A stretch of DNA of 16,820 nucleotides. Source: Comamonadaceae bacterium. Its GTDB lineage: Bacteria > Pseudomonadota > Gammaproteobacteria > Burkholderiales > Burkholderiaceae_C. The translations under genes and the position numbers were made by a program. The stretch is from positions 1-16,820 of the forward strand of contig CANHGF010000014.1 of NCBI GenBank assembly GCA_947460065.1, given 5' to 3'. Position 1 is the first letter of the stretch; every line of letters starts with the position of its first letter. The notes below the pieces were generated by a model that saw nothing but the letters and a program-made list of their open reading frames with translations, was not told where the DNA came from and did no database searches. This document shows, in pieces, positions 1-7,162 of this stretch.

Positions 1-2
1 AC

Positions 3-287
3 AACGTCGAGATCAACGACTCCATCATCTATGCGATCGAAAAGCACAGCTCGCCTGAAATGTTGCTGCGCCTGGAAAACACCCTGCGCCTGTTCGAGCG
101 CGAGGCGCCCAAGCACCCCCGTGTGCTGGCCATCGGCCTGCACCCCCACCTCATTGGTGTGCCGCATCGCTTCGAATACCTCGAGCGCATGCTCGATGTG
201 CTGATGAAGTCGCCGCAGGTGACCTTCATGACCGGCAGCCAAATTGCCGACTGGTACACCGCGCAGGTGCCCCCGCCACAGGCTTAA
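3..287 (+). CDS. Polysaccharide deacetylase family protein, C-terminal part (5' truncated by window)
   Basis: The reading frame is open from the first complete codon (position 3) to TAA at 285-287, so the gene begins upstream of the window. The visible ~94 residues end with the pattern GLHPHLIGVPHRFEYLERML, then a stretch ending MTGSQIADWY. This is the usual C-terminus of the PuuE/NodB-like polysaccharide deacetylase superfamily, where an HP..G.P.R motif precedes a final helix with 'eIa.W'. Family members hydrolyse N-acyl or cyclic amide bonds (allantoinase-like, imide or chitooligosaccharide). The catalytic Asp and metal ligands would lie upstream and cannot be checked. The next gene starts 22 bp downstream on the same strand, so it is probably in the same operon. 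A hydrolase of a non-sugar amide or imide fits the catabolic context better than a cell-wall enzyme, but this is inference. Confidence 0.75.
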   Translation, partial: NVEINDSIIYAIEKHSSPEMLLRLENTLRLFEREAPKHPRVLAIGLHPHLIGVPHRFEYLERMLDVLMKSPQVTFMTGSQIADWYTAQVPPPQA

Positions 288-309
288 CCCCCCATCGACA
301 AGGACATTC

Positions 310-1092
310 ATGGATCTGCAACTCAAAGACAAGCGCGTGCTGGTCACCGGTGCCTCACGCGGCATCGGGCTGACCATCGCACTGGCTTTTGCCCGCGAAG
401 GCGCCCGCCCCGTGCTGGTGGCCCGCGACCAGGCCAACCTCGACAAGGCCATGGCCACCTTCGCCAGCGCCGGCCACGCCCGGCCCGAAGGCGTGCTGCT
501 GGACCTGTCGGTCTCGGGCTCGTCCGAGGCGCTGCAGCAGCAGGTGGGCGAAGTCGACATCCTGGTCAACAACGCCGGCGCCATTCCGGGAGGTGACATC
601 CAGGCGGTGAACGAAGCGCGCTGGCGCCAGGCCTGGGAGCTCAAGGTGCTGGGCTACATCAACATGACCCGCGTGTTCCTGCCAGCCATGCAGGCGCGCG
701 GCTCAGGGGTGATCTGCAACATCATCGGCCTGGCCGGCGCCATGCCGCGGGCCGACTACATCTGCGGCTCCACCGGCAACGCGGCACTGATGGCCTTTAC
801 CCATGCCATTGGCGGCGACAGCCTCAAGCAGGGCGTGCGTGTGTTCGGCATCAACCCGGCGCCCACCCGCAGTGACCGCATGCAGGGCCTGCTCGAGCAG
901 CAAGCCACCAAGCTGCTGGGCGACGCCGCCCGCTGGCGCGAGCTGACCGGCCGCTACCCGCTCGGCCGCCTGGCCGAGCCCAGCGAGATCGCCGAGCTGG
1001 CTGTGTTTTGTTCATCGCCGCTGTGCAGCTACCTCAGCGGCTCCGTCATCAACGTCGAAGGAGGGCAGATGTACACCACATCTGCCAACTGA
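310..1092 (+). CDS. Atypical short-chain dehydrogenase/reductase (SDR)
   Basis: A 260-residue Rossmann-fold protein of normal classical-SDR length. The dinucleotide motif TGASRGIG is at residues 13-20 and NNAG at 87-90. The C-terminus has 'PLGRLAEPSEIAELAVFCSS' followed by SGSVINVEGG, typical of FabG-like SDRs. The start at 310 is preceded by AAGGA at 300-304; the frame is open further upstream, but that stretch overlaps the previous gene and is not SDR-like. The active site is unusual. Where NISS is expected the protein reads ICNIIG (135-140), and Tyr150 is followed by ICGSTGN rather than xxxK. The catalytic Ser and Lys are therefore both absent or displaced. The family membership is sure; the reaction is not. 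The acyl-CoA dehydrogenase gene follows after 3 bp, so the two are very probably co-translated. Confidence 0.9.
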   Translation: MDLQLKDKRVLVTGASRGIGLTIALAFAREGARPVLVARDQANLDKAMATFASAGHARPEGVLLDLSVSGSSEALQQQVGEVDILVNNAGAIPGGDIQAVNEARWRQAWELKVLGYINMTRVFLPAMQARGSGVICNIIGLAGAMPRADYICGSTGNAALMAFTHAIGGDSLKQGVRVFGINPAPTRSDRMQGLLEQQATKLLGDAARWRELTGRYPLGRLAEPSEIAELAVFCSSPLCSYLSGSVINVEGGQMYTTSAN

Positions 1093-1095
1093 ACC

Positions 1096-2250
1096 ATGCA
1101 AACCTATGAATTCCCAGAGCTGCGCGAAGGCGTGCGGCAAGTCGTCAGCCAGTTCGATTCACGCTATTGGCAAGAGGTGGACGAGGCACGCGCCTTCCCC
1201 GAAAAATTTGTCACCGCGCTGACCGAAGCGGGCTGGCTTTCAGGACTGATCCCCGAAGAGTACGGCGGCTCGGGCCTGTCGCTGACCGAAGCGAGCGTGG
1301 TGATGGAGGAGATCAACCGCGCCGGCGGCAACTCTGGCGCCTGCCACGGCCAGATGTATGTGATGGGCTGCGTGGTGCGCCATGGCTCGCAAAAGCAGAA
1401 GGAAGACCTGCTGCCGCGCATTGCCAGCGGCCAGATCCGCATGCAGTCGATGGCGGTGACCGAGCCGACCACCGGCAGCGACACCACCAAGCTCAAGACC
1501 ACCGCGGTGCGCAAGGGCGACCGCTATGTGGTCAATGGCCAGAAGGTCTGGACCTCGCGGCTGCAGCACTCGGACTACATGCTGCTGCTGGCGCGCACCA
1601 CGCCGCTGGCCGAGGTGCAAAAGAAAAGCGAAGGCCTGTCGGTGTTTCTGGTCGATCTGCGCGAAGCGGTGGGCAAGAGCATCACCGTGCGGCCGATCCG
1701 CAACATGGTCAACCACGAGACCAACGAGATCTTCATTGACAACCTGGAGATCCCGGTCGAAAACCGCATCGGCGAAGAAGGCAAGGGGCTCAAATACATC
1801 CTCGACGGCCTGAACGCCGAGCGGATTTTGATCGCCGCCGAATGCATCGGCGACGGCCACTGGTTTATCGATCGCGCCAAGTCCTATGCGCAGGAACGGG
1901 TGGTGTTTGACCGGCCCATCGGCAAGAACCAGGGTGTGCAGTTCCCGATCGCCCGCGCCCACGTGAATGTGGAGGCCGCCAGCCTGATGCGCTGGCGCGC
2001 CTGCGAGCTGTTCGATGCCGGCCAGCCCTGCGGCGCCGAGGCCAATATGTCCAAGCTGCTGGCCGCTGACGCCTCCTGGGAGGCGGCCAACGTCTGCCTG
2101 CAGACCCACGGCGGCTTTGGCTTTGCGGCCGAGTACGACATCGAGCGCAAATTCCGTGAAACCAGGCTCTACCAGGTGGCCCCAATTTCCACCAACATGA
2201 ACCTGTCCTACATCGGCGAGCATGTGCTGGGCATGCCGCGCTCGTACTGA
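1096..2250 (+). CDS. Acyl-CoA dehydrogenase (FAD-dependent)
   Basis: A 384-residue protein of standard acyl-CoA dehydrogenase length, predicted to oxidise an acyl-CoA to the 2,3-enoyl-CoA and pass electrons to ETF. The N-terminal helical domain is followed by the first family signature, MAVTEPTTGSDTTKL (119-133), and by YVVNGQKVWTS (144-154) in the middle beta domain. The C-terminal helical domain contains QTHGGFGFAAEYDIER (336-351). The usual MCAD-type catalytic Glu (YEGT) is replaced by LYQVAP (358-363). Glu242 in GLNAERILIAAE is at the helix-G place used by isovaleryl-CoA and long-chain dehydrogenases, so it is the likely base. No good ribosome site precedes the ATG, which fits coupling to the SDR gene 3 bp upstream. 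The substrate is unknown. Linkage to a hydratase and a CitE lyase suggests a short, possibly branched or dicarboxylic CoA ester, as in itaconate-type clusters that also carry a dehydrogenase. Confidence 0.93.
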   Translation: MQTYEFPELREGVRQVVSQFDSRYWQEVDEARAFPEKFVTALTEAGWLSGLIPEEYGGSGLSLTEASVVMEEINRAGGNSGACHGQMYVMGCVVRHGSQKQKEDLLPRIASGQIRMQSMAVTEPTTGSDTTKLKTTAVRKGDRYVVNGQKVWTSRLQHSDYMLLLARTTPLAEVQKKSEGLSVFLVDLREAVGKSITVRPIRNMVNHETNEIFIDNLEIPVENRIGEEGKGLKYILDGLNAERILIAAECIGDGHWFIDRAKSYAQERVVFDRPIGKNQGVQFPIARAHVNVEAASLMRWRACELFDAGQPCGAEANMSKLLAADASWEAANVCLQTHGGFGFAAEYDIERKFRETRLYQVAPISTNMNLSYIGEHVLGMPRSY

Positions 2251-2271
2251 GCGCCAGGCAGCACAAAACCC

Positions 2272-3165
2272 ATGAACGCCACACCCGCCACACCCGACCT
2301 GCAAAGCTGGGTCGGGCGCACACAAACGATGAGCGAGGCCATCAGCGCCGTGCCGCTCAAGCAGATGGCCGCCTTGATGAACAACGAGCGGCGCATGCGA
2401 GAGCCCATGCATGCCGGGCCGCTGCCGGCCGGCTGGCACTGGCTGTACTTCAACCCGCTGGAGGTGCAGGCCAAGCTCGGCGCCGACGGTCACCCCGAGC
2501 GCGGCGACTTTCTGCCGCCGGTGCAATTGCCCCGGCGCATGTGGGCCGGCAGCCGACTGCACTGGCGCCGTGACTTTGAAGCGGGCATGCAGATCGACAA
2601 AGCCTCGGAGATCATCAAGGTCAGCCAGAAAAGCGGACGCAGCGGCGAGATGGTGTTTGTCACCGTCGCCCATCGCTACAGCGATGCGGATGGGCTGATT
2701 CTGGAAGAAGAGCACGACATCGTCTACCGCGAATGGGCCAGCGCCGCCGAGACCGAAGCCCTGCGCGCCCTGGGCGAGCAGGTGCGCGCCGGCAGCCATG
2801 CCTTTGAGCGCCAGGGCCAGACGGCCTTGCCCTGGAAGGCTGACTCGGTCGCGCTGTTTCGCTACTCGGCCGCCACCTTCAATGGTCACCGGATCCATTA
2901 CGACGCTGACTATTGCCGCCAGGTCGAAGGCTATCCCGGCCTGGTGGTGCATGGTCCTCTGCTGGCCACTTTGCTGCTGCATCTGGTGCAGACCCAGGTG
3001 GCGCCTGGCCGGGCGCTCGCCAGTTTCGAATTTCGCGCCCTCAAGCCGACCTTCGACCTCAGCGGCTTTCACCTGCACTGCAGCGCCGAGGGCGATGGCC
3101 TGGCGGTCTGGACCACCAACAACATCGGGCAGGTCGGTGTGGACGGAAGGGTCACGCTGCGGTGA
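2272..3165 (+). CDS. MaoC/HTD2-type acyl-CoA hydratase (itaconyl/mesaconyl-CoA hydratase-like)
   Basis: A 297-residue protein of the COG3777 type: two hot-dog halves, of which the C-terminal half keeps the active site. The hydratase-2-like motif is FNGHRIHYD (203-211) with His and Asp, followed by GYPGLVVHGPL (220-230). The N-terminal half has the family's 'AGPLPAGWHWLYF' segment (48-60) and the downstream 'LPRRMWAGSRLHW' (86-98). Characterised relatives hydrate itaconyl-CoA or mesaconyl-C4-CoA to citramalyl-CoA, or are fungal-type HTD2 dehydratases. The immediate downstream CitE-like lyase, overlapping by 4 bases (GTGA), supports a citramalyl-CoA-like product that is then cleaved. This assignment is by family and context only; other beta-hydroxyacyl-CoA products are possible. 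Confidence 0.82.
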   Translation: MNATPATPDLQSWVGRTQTMSEAISAVPLKQMAALMNNERRMREPMHAGPLPAGWHWLYFNPLEVQAKLGADGHPERGDFLPPVQLPRRMWAGSRLHWRRDFEAGMQIDKASEIIKVSQKSGRSGEMVFVTVAHRYSDADGLILEEEHDIVYREWASAAETEALRALGEQVRAGSHAFERQGQTALPWKADSVALFRYSAATFNGHRIHYDADYCRQVEGYPGLVVHGPLLATLLLHLVQTQVAPGRALASFEFRALKPTFDLSGFHLHCSAEGDGLAVWTTNNIGQVGVDGRVTLR

Positions 3166-3977
3166 AGTCCGATCTGCCGGTCAGCTACCTGTTTGTTCCT
3201 GCTTCGCGCTGCGAGCGCATCGCCAAGGCGCTGGCCGCTGGCGCGCAGGCGGTGATCGTCGACCTGGAAGACGCGGTCGATCCGGCGCAAAAGCCCGAGG
3301 CCAGGGCCCAACTGGCCCAGCACCTGCTGAGCGCGGGCAACGCCATCAAGCCCTGGCTGCGCATCAACGCCCTGGGCACGCCCTGGTTTGCCGACGACCT
3401 GGCGCTGGTGGCCCAGTCTGGCGCGCAACTGGCTGGCGTGATGCTGCCCAAGACCGAGAGCCAGCAAGACCTGGCTCAGCTACAGGCGCGCACAGCCTTG
3501 CCGCTGATCGCGCTGGTCGAATCAGCGCGCGGCATCACCCACTTGGCCGACATCGGCAGTCACCCTGGCCTGCACCGCATGGCCTTCGGCTCGGCCGATC
3601 TGTCACGCGACCTGGGCTGCGAGGACAGCTGGGACAGCCTCAGCCATGCACGCCAAGCCATGGTCCTGCACAGCGCCGCTTGCGGCCTGCCAGCGCCGAT
3701 TGACGGCGTGAGCTTCGTGCTTGACCAAGCCGGACCGGTGCGCGAAGACGCAGCGCGCGCAGCCCGCCACGGCTTTGGCGCCAAGCTGTGCATACACCCG
3801 GCGCAAATTGCGCCCACCCACGAGGGCTTTGCTCCTTCACCCGCGCAGCTGCAATGGGCGCAGACGGTGATGGCTGCGGCCGATCAGGGCAGCGGCGCGC
3901 AGCGCGTGGGCGGCCAAATGATCGACCGCCCAGTGATTGAGCGCGCCCGCCAGATTCTGGCCCGCCAGATTGCGTAG
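3162..3977 (+). CDS. CitE/HpcH-family CoA-ester lyase (citramalyl-CoA lyase-like)
   Basis: A 271-residue TIM-barrel lyase. The start is GTG at 3162, which overlaps the hydratase stop in a GTGA junction and has GGAAGG at 3145-3150 as ribosome site. An earlier in-frame ATG at 2913 would lie deep inside the hydratase gene and adds non-homologous sequence. Motifs of the CitE family in order: LFVPASR (10-16), DLEDAV (34-39), LRIN (66-69), VMLPKTE (93-99), LVESARGI (118-125, Glu120 a metal ligand), FGSADLSRDL (142-151, Asp146 a metal ligand) and GFGAKLCIHPAQI (204-216). Such enzymes cleave citramalyl-CoA, malyl-CoA or related 3-hydroxyacyl-CoAs with Mg2+. No citrate lyase alpha or gamma subunit lies nearby, so a stand-alone lyase is expected. 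With the preceding hydratase, cleavage of (S)-citramalyl-CoA to acetyl-CoA and pyruvate is the leading hypothesis. Confidence 0.88.
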   Translation: MKSDLPVSYLFVPASRCERIAKALAAGAQAVIVDLEDAVDPAQKPEARAQLAQHLLSAGNAIKPWLRINALGTPWFADDLALVAQSGAQLAGVMLPKTESQQDLAQLQARTALPLIALVESARGITHLADIGSHPGLHRMAFGSADLSRDLGCEDSWDSLSHARQAMVLHSAACGLPAPIDGVSFVLDQAGPVREDAARAARHGFGAKLCIHPAQIAPTHEGFAPSPAQLQWAQTVMAAADQGSGAQRVGGQMIDRPVIERARQILARQIA

Positions 3978-3981
3978 ATAT

Positions 3982-5208
3982 ATGAATTCAAAAACCGCTT
4001 CCCTAGATCCCGTGATCGTCGTCGGCGCCGGCCCAGTGGGCCTGTTGTGCGCGCTTGAGCTGGCCCGCCGCCAGGTACCGGTGACGGTGCTCGAAACCGA
4101 GCCCGGCACCACGCTGGATTTGCGCGCCGGCACCTTTCACCCGCCCACCCTGGAAATGCTGCAGCCCGAAGGCGTGGCCGATGCGATGCTCGAGACCGGC
4201 ATCAAAGTGCGCCATTGGCAGTCGCGCGACCGCGAATACGGCCTGATCGCCCAGTGGGACCTGGACCTGCTCAAGAACGACACGCCTTACCCCTTCCGCC
4301 TGCATCTGGAGCAGCACAGGCTGACCCCCATCTTGCTGGCCAAGCTCAAGGCCTACAGCCATGCGCAGGTGCTGTTCTCGCATGAGTTCATCTCGCTCAC
4401 GCAAAGCGATGAGCAGGTGCTGGCTACTGCGCGCACCGCACAGGGCGAGGTGCAGATCAAGGGCCGCTACCTGATCGGCGCCGACGGCGGACGCAGCCCG
4501 GTGCGCAAGAGCGCCGACATAGCGTTTGACGGCTACACCTGGCCCGAGCGCTACACCGTGGTGAGTACGACCTTTGACTTCGAGCCCCTGGGCTATGCCG
4601 ACAACGCCTACATCAGCGACCCTGAGCAGTGGCTGGCCTTTTTCCGCATGCCCGACGCAGGCCCGCCCGGTCTGTGGCGCATGACCCTGCCGGTGACCGA
4701 CGAGCTCAGCGACGAAGAGGTGCTGGCCCCGGCCTTTGCCCACCATGCCATCAACCGCATCATCGGCGCGCCGGCCACCAGCACCTACCCCATCGTGCAC
4801 CAGAGCGTCTACCGGGTGCATCAGCGGGTGGCCAACAGCTTTCGCGCCGGCCGGGTGTTGCTGGCGGGCGACTCGGCCCACGTCAACAACCCGCTGGGCG
4901 GCTTTGGTTTGAACAGCGGCATCCATGATGCGGTCAACCTGGGCGACAAGCTCGCACGCGTCTATCACGGCCAGGCCAGCGCCGATCTGCTCGACCTCTA
5001 TGACCGCCAGCGTCGCACCGTGGCCATGGAATATGTGCAGAATCTCTCGGTCAAGAACAAGAAGAACCTGGAAGAAAAAGACCTGCCCACCCGCCTGGCG
5101 CGCTTTGAAGAGCTGCGCCAGGCGGTGACCGATCCGGTCAAGGCCAGGGCCTATTTGCTGATGTCGTCCATGATCAACAGCATCGCCCGCGCCAACGCGA
5201 TCACCTGA
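3982..5208 (+). CDS. Class A FAD-dependent aromatic monooxygenase/hydroxylase
   Basis: A 408-residue flavoprotein. The ADP-binding GxGxxG is in VIVVGAGPVG (11-20). The middle DG motif is YLIGADGGRSPVRK (163-176), and the GD motif with the flavin-contacting segment is RVLLAGDSAHVNNPLGGFGL (291-310). This order defines single-component class A hydroxylases (PobA, MhpA, PheA/TfdB type), which use NAD(P)H and O2 to hydroxylate aromatic or related compounds. The C-terminal thioredoxin-like domain of the ~550-600-residue phenol hydroxylase group is missing, so it is a compact member. The start is ATG 3982, 4 bp after the lyase stop; the longer frame from 3937 overlaps the lyase and puts 15 unlikely residues before the Rossmann strand. 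No clear ribosome site is seen, so coupling is likely. The substrate is not deducible. Confidence 0.9.
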   Translation: MNSKTASLDPVIVVGAGPVGLLCALELARRQVPVTVLETEPGTTLDLRAGTFHPPTLEMLQPEGVADAMLETGIKVRHWQSRDREYGLIAQWDLDLLKNDTPYPFRLHLEQHRLTPILLAKLKAYSHAQVLFSHEFISLTQSDEQVLATARTAQGEVQIKGRYLIGADGGRSPVRKSADIAFDGYTWPERYTVVSTTFDFEPLGYADNAYISDPEQWLAFFRMPDAGPPGLWRMTLPVTDELSDEEVLAPAFAHHAINRIIGAPATSTYPIVHQSVYRVHQRVANSFRAGRVLLAGDSAHVNNPLGGFGLNSGIHDAVNLGDKLARVYHGQASADLLDLYDRQRRTVAMEYVQNLSVKNKKNLEEKDLPTRLARFEELRQAVTDPVKARAYLLMSSMINSIARANAIT

Positions 5209-5251
5209 ACACCAAGCCACGCACAGACCCACTTAACCCATTGGAGCTTGT

Positions 5252-6241
5252 ATGAAGACTCGCATCCCCCGCCGTATTTTCTTGTCCCTGATTGCGACCG
5301 CCGGCCTGTGCGCGGCCCTGCCTAGCCAGGCTCAGAGCACAGGCGCCTGGCCGCAGCGCCCCATTCGATTGATCGTGCCTTTTCCACCCGGTGGCAATAC
5401 CGACGGCATTGCACGCCTGACTGCCGAGCGGCTGAGCCAGAGTTTGGGCCAGAGCGTGGTGGTTGAAAACCGCGCCGGCGGCAATGGGGCGATTGCGGCC
5501 GACGCGCTGGTCAAGGCGGCGCCCGACGGCTACACCCTGATGATGGCTGCCATGCCGGTGCTGGCCATCTTGCCGGCGATCAGCAAGACCAACTTTGACC
5601 CGCTGCGCGACTTTGTGCCCATCAGCATCGTCGGCAGCAACCCCTTCGTGATGGCGGTGCACAGATCGGTGCCAGCCAACAATGTGCGCGAATTTGCCGA
5701 CTTCATCCGCAAGAACCCGGGCAAATTCAACTACGCCTCGGGCGGCTCGGGCACCGTCTCGCACCTGTCGGCGGCGTTGTTTGCCAAGCGCGCCAATCTG
5801 GACATCGCCCATGTCAGCTATAAAGGTGGCAGCCCGGCGGTGACCGACCTGCTTGGCGGCCAGGTGCAGATGTATTTCGGCAACCTGTCTGAACTCGCAC
5901 CGCATGCTGCGGGGGGCCAGATTCGCATCATCGGCGTCTCCAGCTTGCAGCGCGCCAAGCAACTGCCCGATGTGCCCACCGTGGCCGAATCGGGCTTTAC
6001 TGGCTTCAAGACCCTGACCTGGAACGGCCTGGTGGCCCCGGCCGGCACACCTGCCGCAGTGGTCAACCGCATCGCCGCTGCGGTCAAGGACATGGTGGGC
6101 CAAAGCGATGCGGTCGCCCGCCTTCAGCAGATGGGGGTCGATCCGATCGGCGATACGCCCGCACAATTTGCCGACACGCTCAAAGCCGATCTGGCCACTT
6201 GGTCTGAGGCGGCCCGCGCCAGCAATTTGAAGGTCGAGTAA
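5252..6241 (+). CDS. TTT/Bug-family periplasmic solute-binding receptor
   Basis: A 329-residue secreted binding protein. Residues 1-27 form a signal peptide: basic start MKTRIPRR, a hydrophobic core around FLSLIATAGLCAAL, and a probable cleavage after S-Q-A27. The mature part shows the Bug/TctC pattern: WPQRPIRLIVPFPPGG (33-48), VENRAGGNG (71-79), PDGYTL (91-96). These receptors bind carboxylates or aromatic acids in the periplasm; they serve TctAB permeases, or act as orphans, which are very abundant in Burkholderiales. No TctA/TctB permease genes are in this window, so this looks like an orphan receptor associated with the catabolic operon. The ATG at 5252 is preceded by TTGGAG about 7 bases upstream. 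A strong hairpin follows the stop codon. Confidence 0.93.
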   Translation: MKTRIPRRIFLSLIATAGLCAALPSQAQSTGAWPQRPIRLIVPFPPGGNTDGIARLTAERLSQSLGQSVVVENRAGGNGAIAADALVKAAPDGYTLMMAAMPVLAILPAISKTNFDPLRDFVPISIVGSNPFVMAVHRSVPANNVREFADFIRKNPGKFNYASGGSGTVSHLSAALFAKRANLDIAHVSYKGGSPAVTDLLGGQVQMYFGNLSELAPHAAGGQIRIIGVSSLQRAKQLPDVPTVAESGFTGFKTLTWNGLVAPAGTPAAVVNRIAAAVKDMVGQSDAVARLQQMGVDPIGDTPAQFADTLKADLATWSEAARASNLKVE

Positions 6242-6252
6242 ACACATTCAAT

Positions 6253-6278
6253 GCCGCGCGGCAAGCGTGCTGCGCGGC
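6253..6278 (+). promoter_or_regulatory. Strong intra-operon stem-loop after the binding-protein gene
   Basis: Positions 6253-6263 pair with 6268-6278 to give an 11-bp stem (one G-U pair) around the loop AGCG. It lies 12 bp after the receptor stop and ends just before the GGAGGG ribosome site (6281-6286) of the next gene. There is no T-run, so it is not a classical Rho-independent terminator. Likely roles are 3'-end protection of the abundant receptor mRNA, partial termination, or damping of translation of the downstream gene. Confidence 0.6.
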
Positions 6279-6293
6279 CCGGAGGGAGTCCCC

Positions 6294-7064
6294 ATGAGCC
6301 TGCAAACCCGTACACCGAGCACCGATACCCTGGCCAGCCGCGCCAAGGTGGCGGTGGTGGTTCCAGCCACCAACACCATCGTTCAGCCCGAAATGGAAGC
6401 CATGCGCCCGCCAGGCGTGACCAACCACGTCACCCGGATGCGCCTGCCGGCCAGGCCCTATGACGATCAGGCTGCCTACAAGCGCGCCCTGGAGACAGAA
6501 AAGGGCGAGCTGGAAGAAGCGCTGGAGCTGGTGCTCTTGTGCGAGCCCCATGTGGTGGCGCACGGCCACTCCATCCACTCCTTTCGCGGCGATGCCGAGC
6601 AGGCCCTGGCCGAAGAGCAGCGGCTGGAAAAGCTCTGCGGCATTCCCTTCATCACACCCTCGCGCGCGGTGCTGGCGGGTCTGGAGGCCATAGGCCAGCC
6701 CAAGCGCATTGCCATCCTCACCCCCTACTGGCCGCCGGCCGACGAGATGATCGCCGCCTTCTTCACCGCCTGCGGCTACGAGGTGGTGAGCACCCACGGC
6801 CTGAAGTCCACCGGCCCGACCGCGGTGGCGCGCTTTACCAGCGAGCAGATCATGCAAGGCTTCGAGGCGGCCAACCATCCCGACGCCGATGCACTCATCC
6901 ACGTCGGCACCAACCTGCCCGTCTCAGCCCTGACCCCGCAGATCGAAACCCACCTGGGCAAACCCCTGATCGGCGTTAACGTCGCCACCTACTGGCTGGC
7001 CCTGCGCAGGCTGGGTATCAAGGATCCGCTGCCTGGCATGGGCCTGCTGGCAGAAAAGTACTGA
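6294..7064 (+). CDS. Arylmalonate decarboxylase / maleate isomerase-like (Asp/Glu racemase superfamily) protein without catalytic cysteines
   Basis: A 256-residue protein with the two-lobed Asp/Glu racemase fold of the Amdase family. Seen motifs: VAVVVPATNTIVQPEM (19-34), PSRAVLAGLEAIG (122-134) then RIAILTPYWPP (138-148), and GKPLIGVNVATYWLALRRLG (222-241). Relatives are maleate cis-trans isomerases (two Cys), arylmalonate decarboxylases (one Cys) and decarboxylase-like genes common in Comamonadaceae catabolic clusters. Here the first site reads AHGHSIHS (89-96) where maleate isomerases have a Cys-Thr-Ser, and the second reads HVGTNL (203-208) where SCTNL or similar is expected. Both usual catalytic cysteines are replaced. 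The start at 6294 has an excellent GGAGGG site 7 bases upstream; the frame extends to 6267 but without a ribosome site. Function is unassigned; a non-cysteine mechanism or a binding role is possible. Confidence 0.85.
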   Translation: MSLQTRTPSTDTLASRAKVAVVVPATNTIVQPEMEAMRPPGVTNHVTRMRLPARPYDDQAAYKRALETEKGELEEALELVLLCEPHVVAHGHSIHSFRGDAEQALAEEQRLEKLCGIPFITPSRAVLAGLEAIGQPKRIAILTPYWPPADEMIAAFFTACGYEVVSTHGLKSTGPTAVARFTSEQIMQGFEAANHPDADALIHVGTNLPVSALTPQIETHLGKPLIGVNVATYWLALRRLGIKDPLPGMGLLAEKY

Positions 7065-7078
7065 GGTCAGGCGCTCGC

Positions 7079-7162
7079 GTGGCGCGCCGGGTGGCGCGAC
7101 GGGTGGCATAGGTAGTGGCATAGGGAGTGGCATAGGGAGTGGGATGGGGAGTGGGATGGGGA
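7079..7162 (+). repeat. Left 12-bp tandem array leading into a REP head
   Basis: Seven consecutive 12-bp units, all beginning GTGG, run without gaps: GTGGCGCGCCGG, GTGGCGCGACGG, GTGGCATAGGTA, two copies of GTGGCATAGGGA, then two of GTGGGATGGGGA. The eighth unit in register (7163) is the 5' half of a complete REP-like hairpin. Units become more REP-like toward the REP. The array starts 14 bp after the stop codon of the Amdase-like gene. Positions 7135-7167 contain six G-tracts of 3-4 with loops of 2-3 bases, a strong G-quadruplex motif on the plus strand. Confidence 0.9.

Noticed and set aside
1240..3078. A 612-codon minus-strand open frame opposite the dehydrogenase and hydratase genes.
   Set aside because: Antisense shadow in high-GC DNA: the plus-strand frames carry clear family motifs, while this translation is rich in His/Gly/Ala without domains. 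The same applies to 4003-5232 (-), 9383-11191 (+) and 12828-14099 (+).
6253..6278. Rho-independent terminator after the receptor gene.
   Set aside because: The stem is strong, but no T-run follows and the downstream gene is close with a strong ribosome site.
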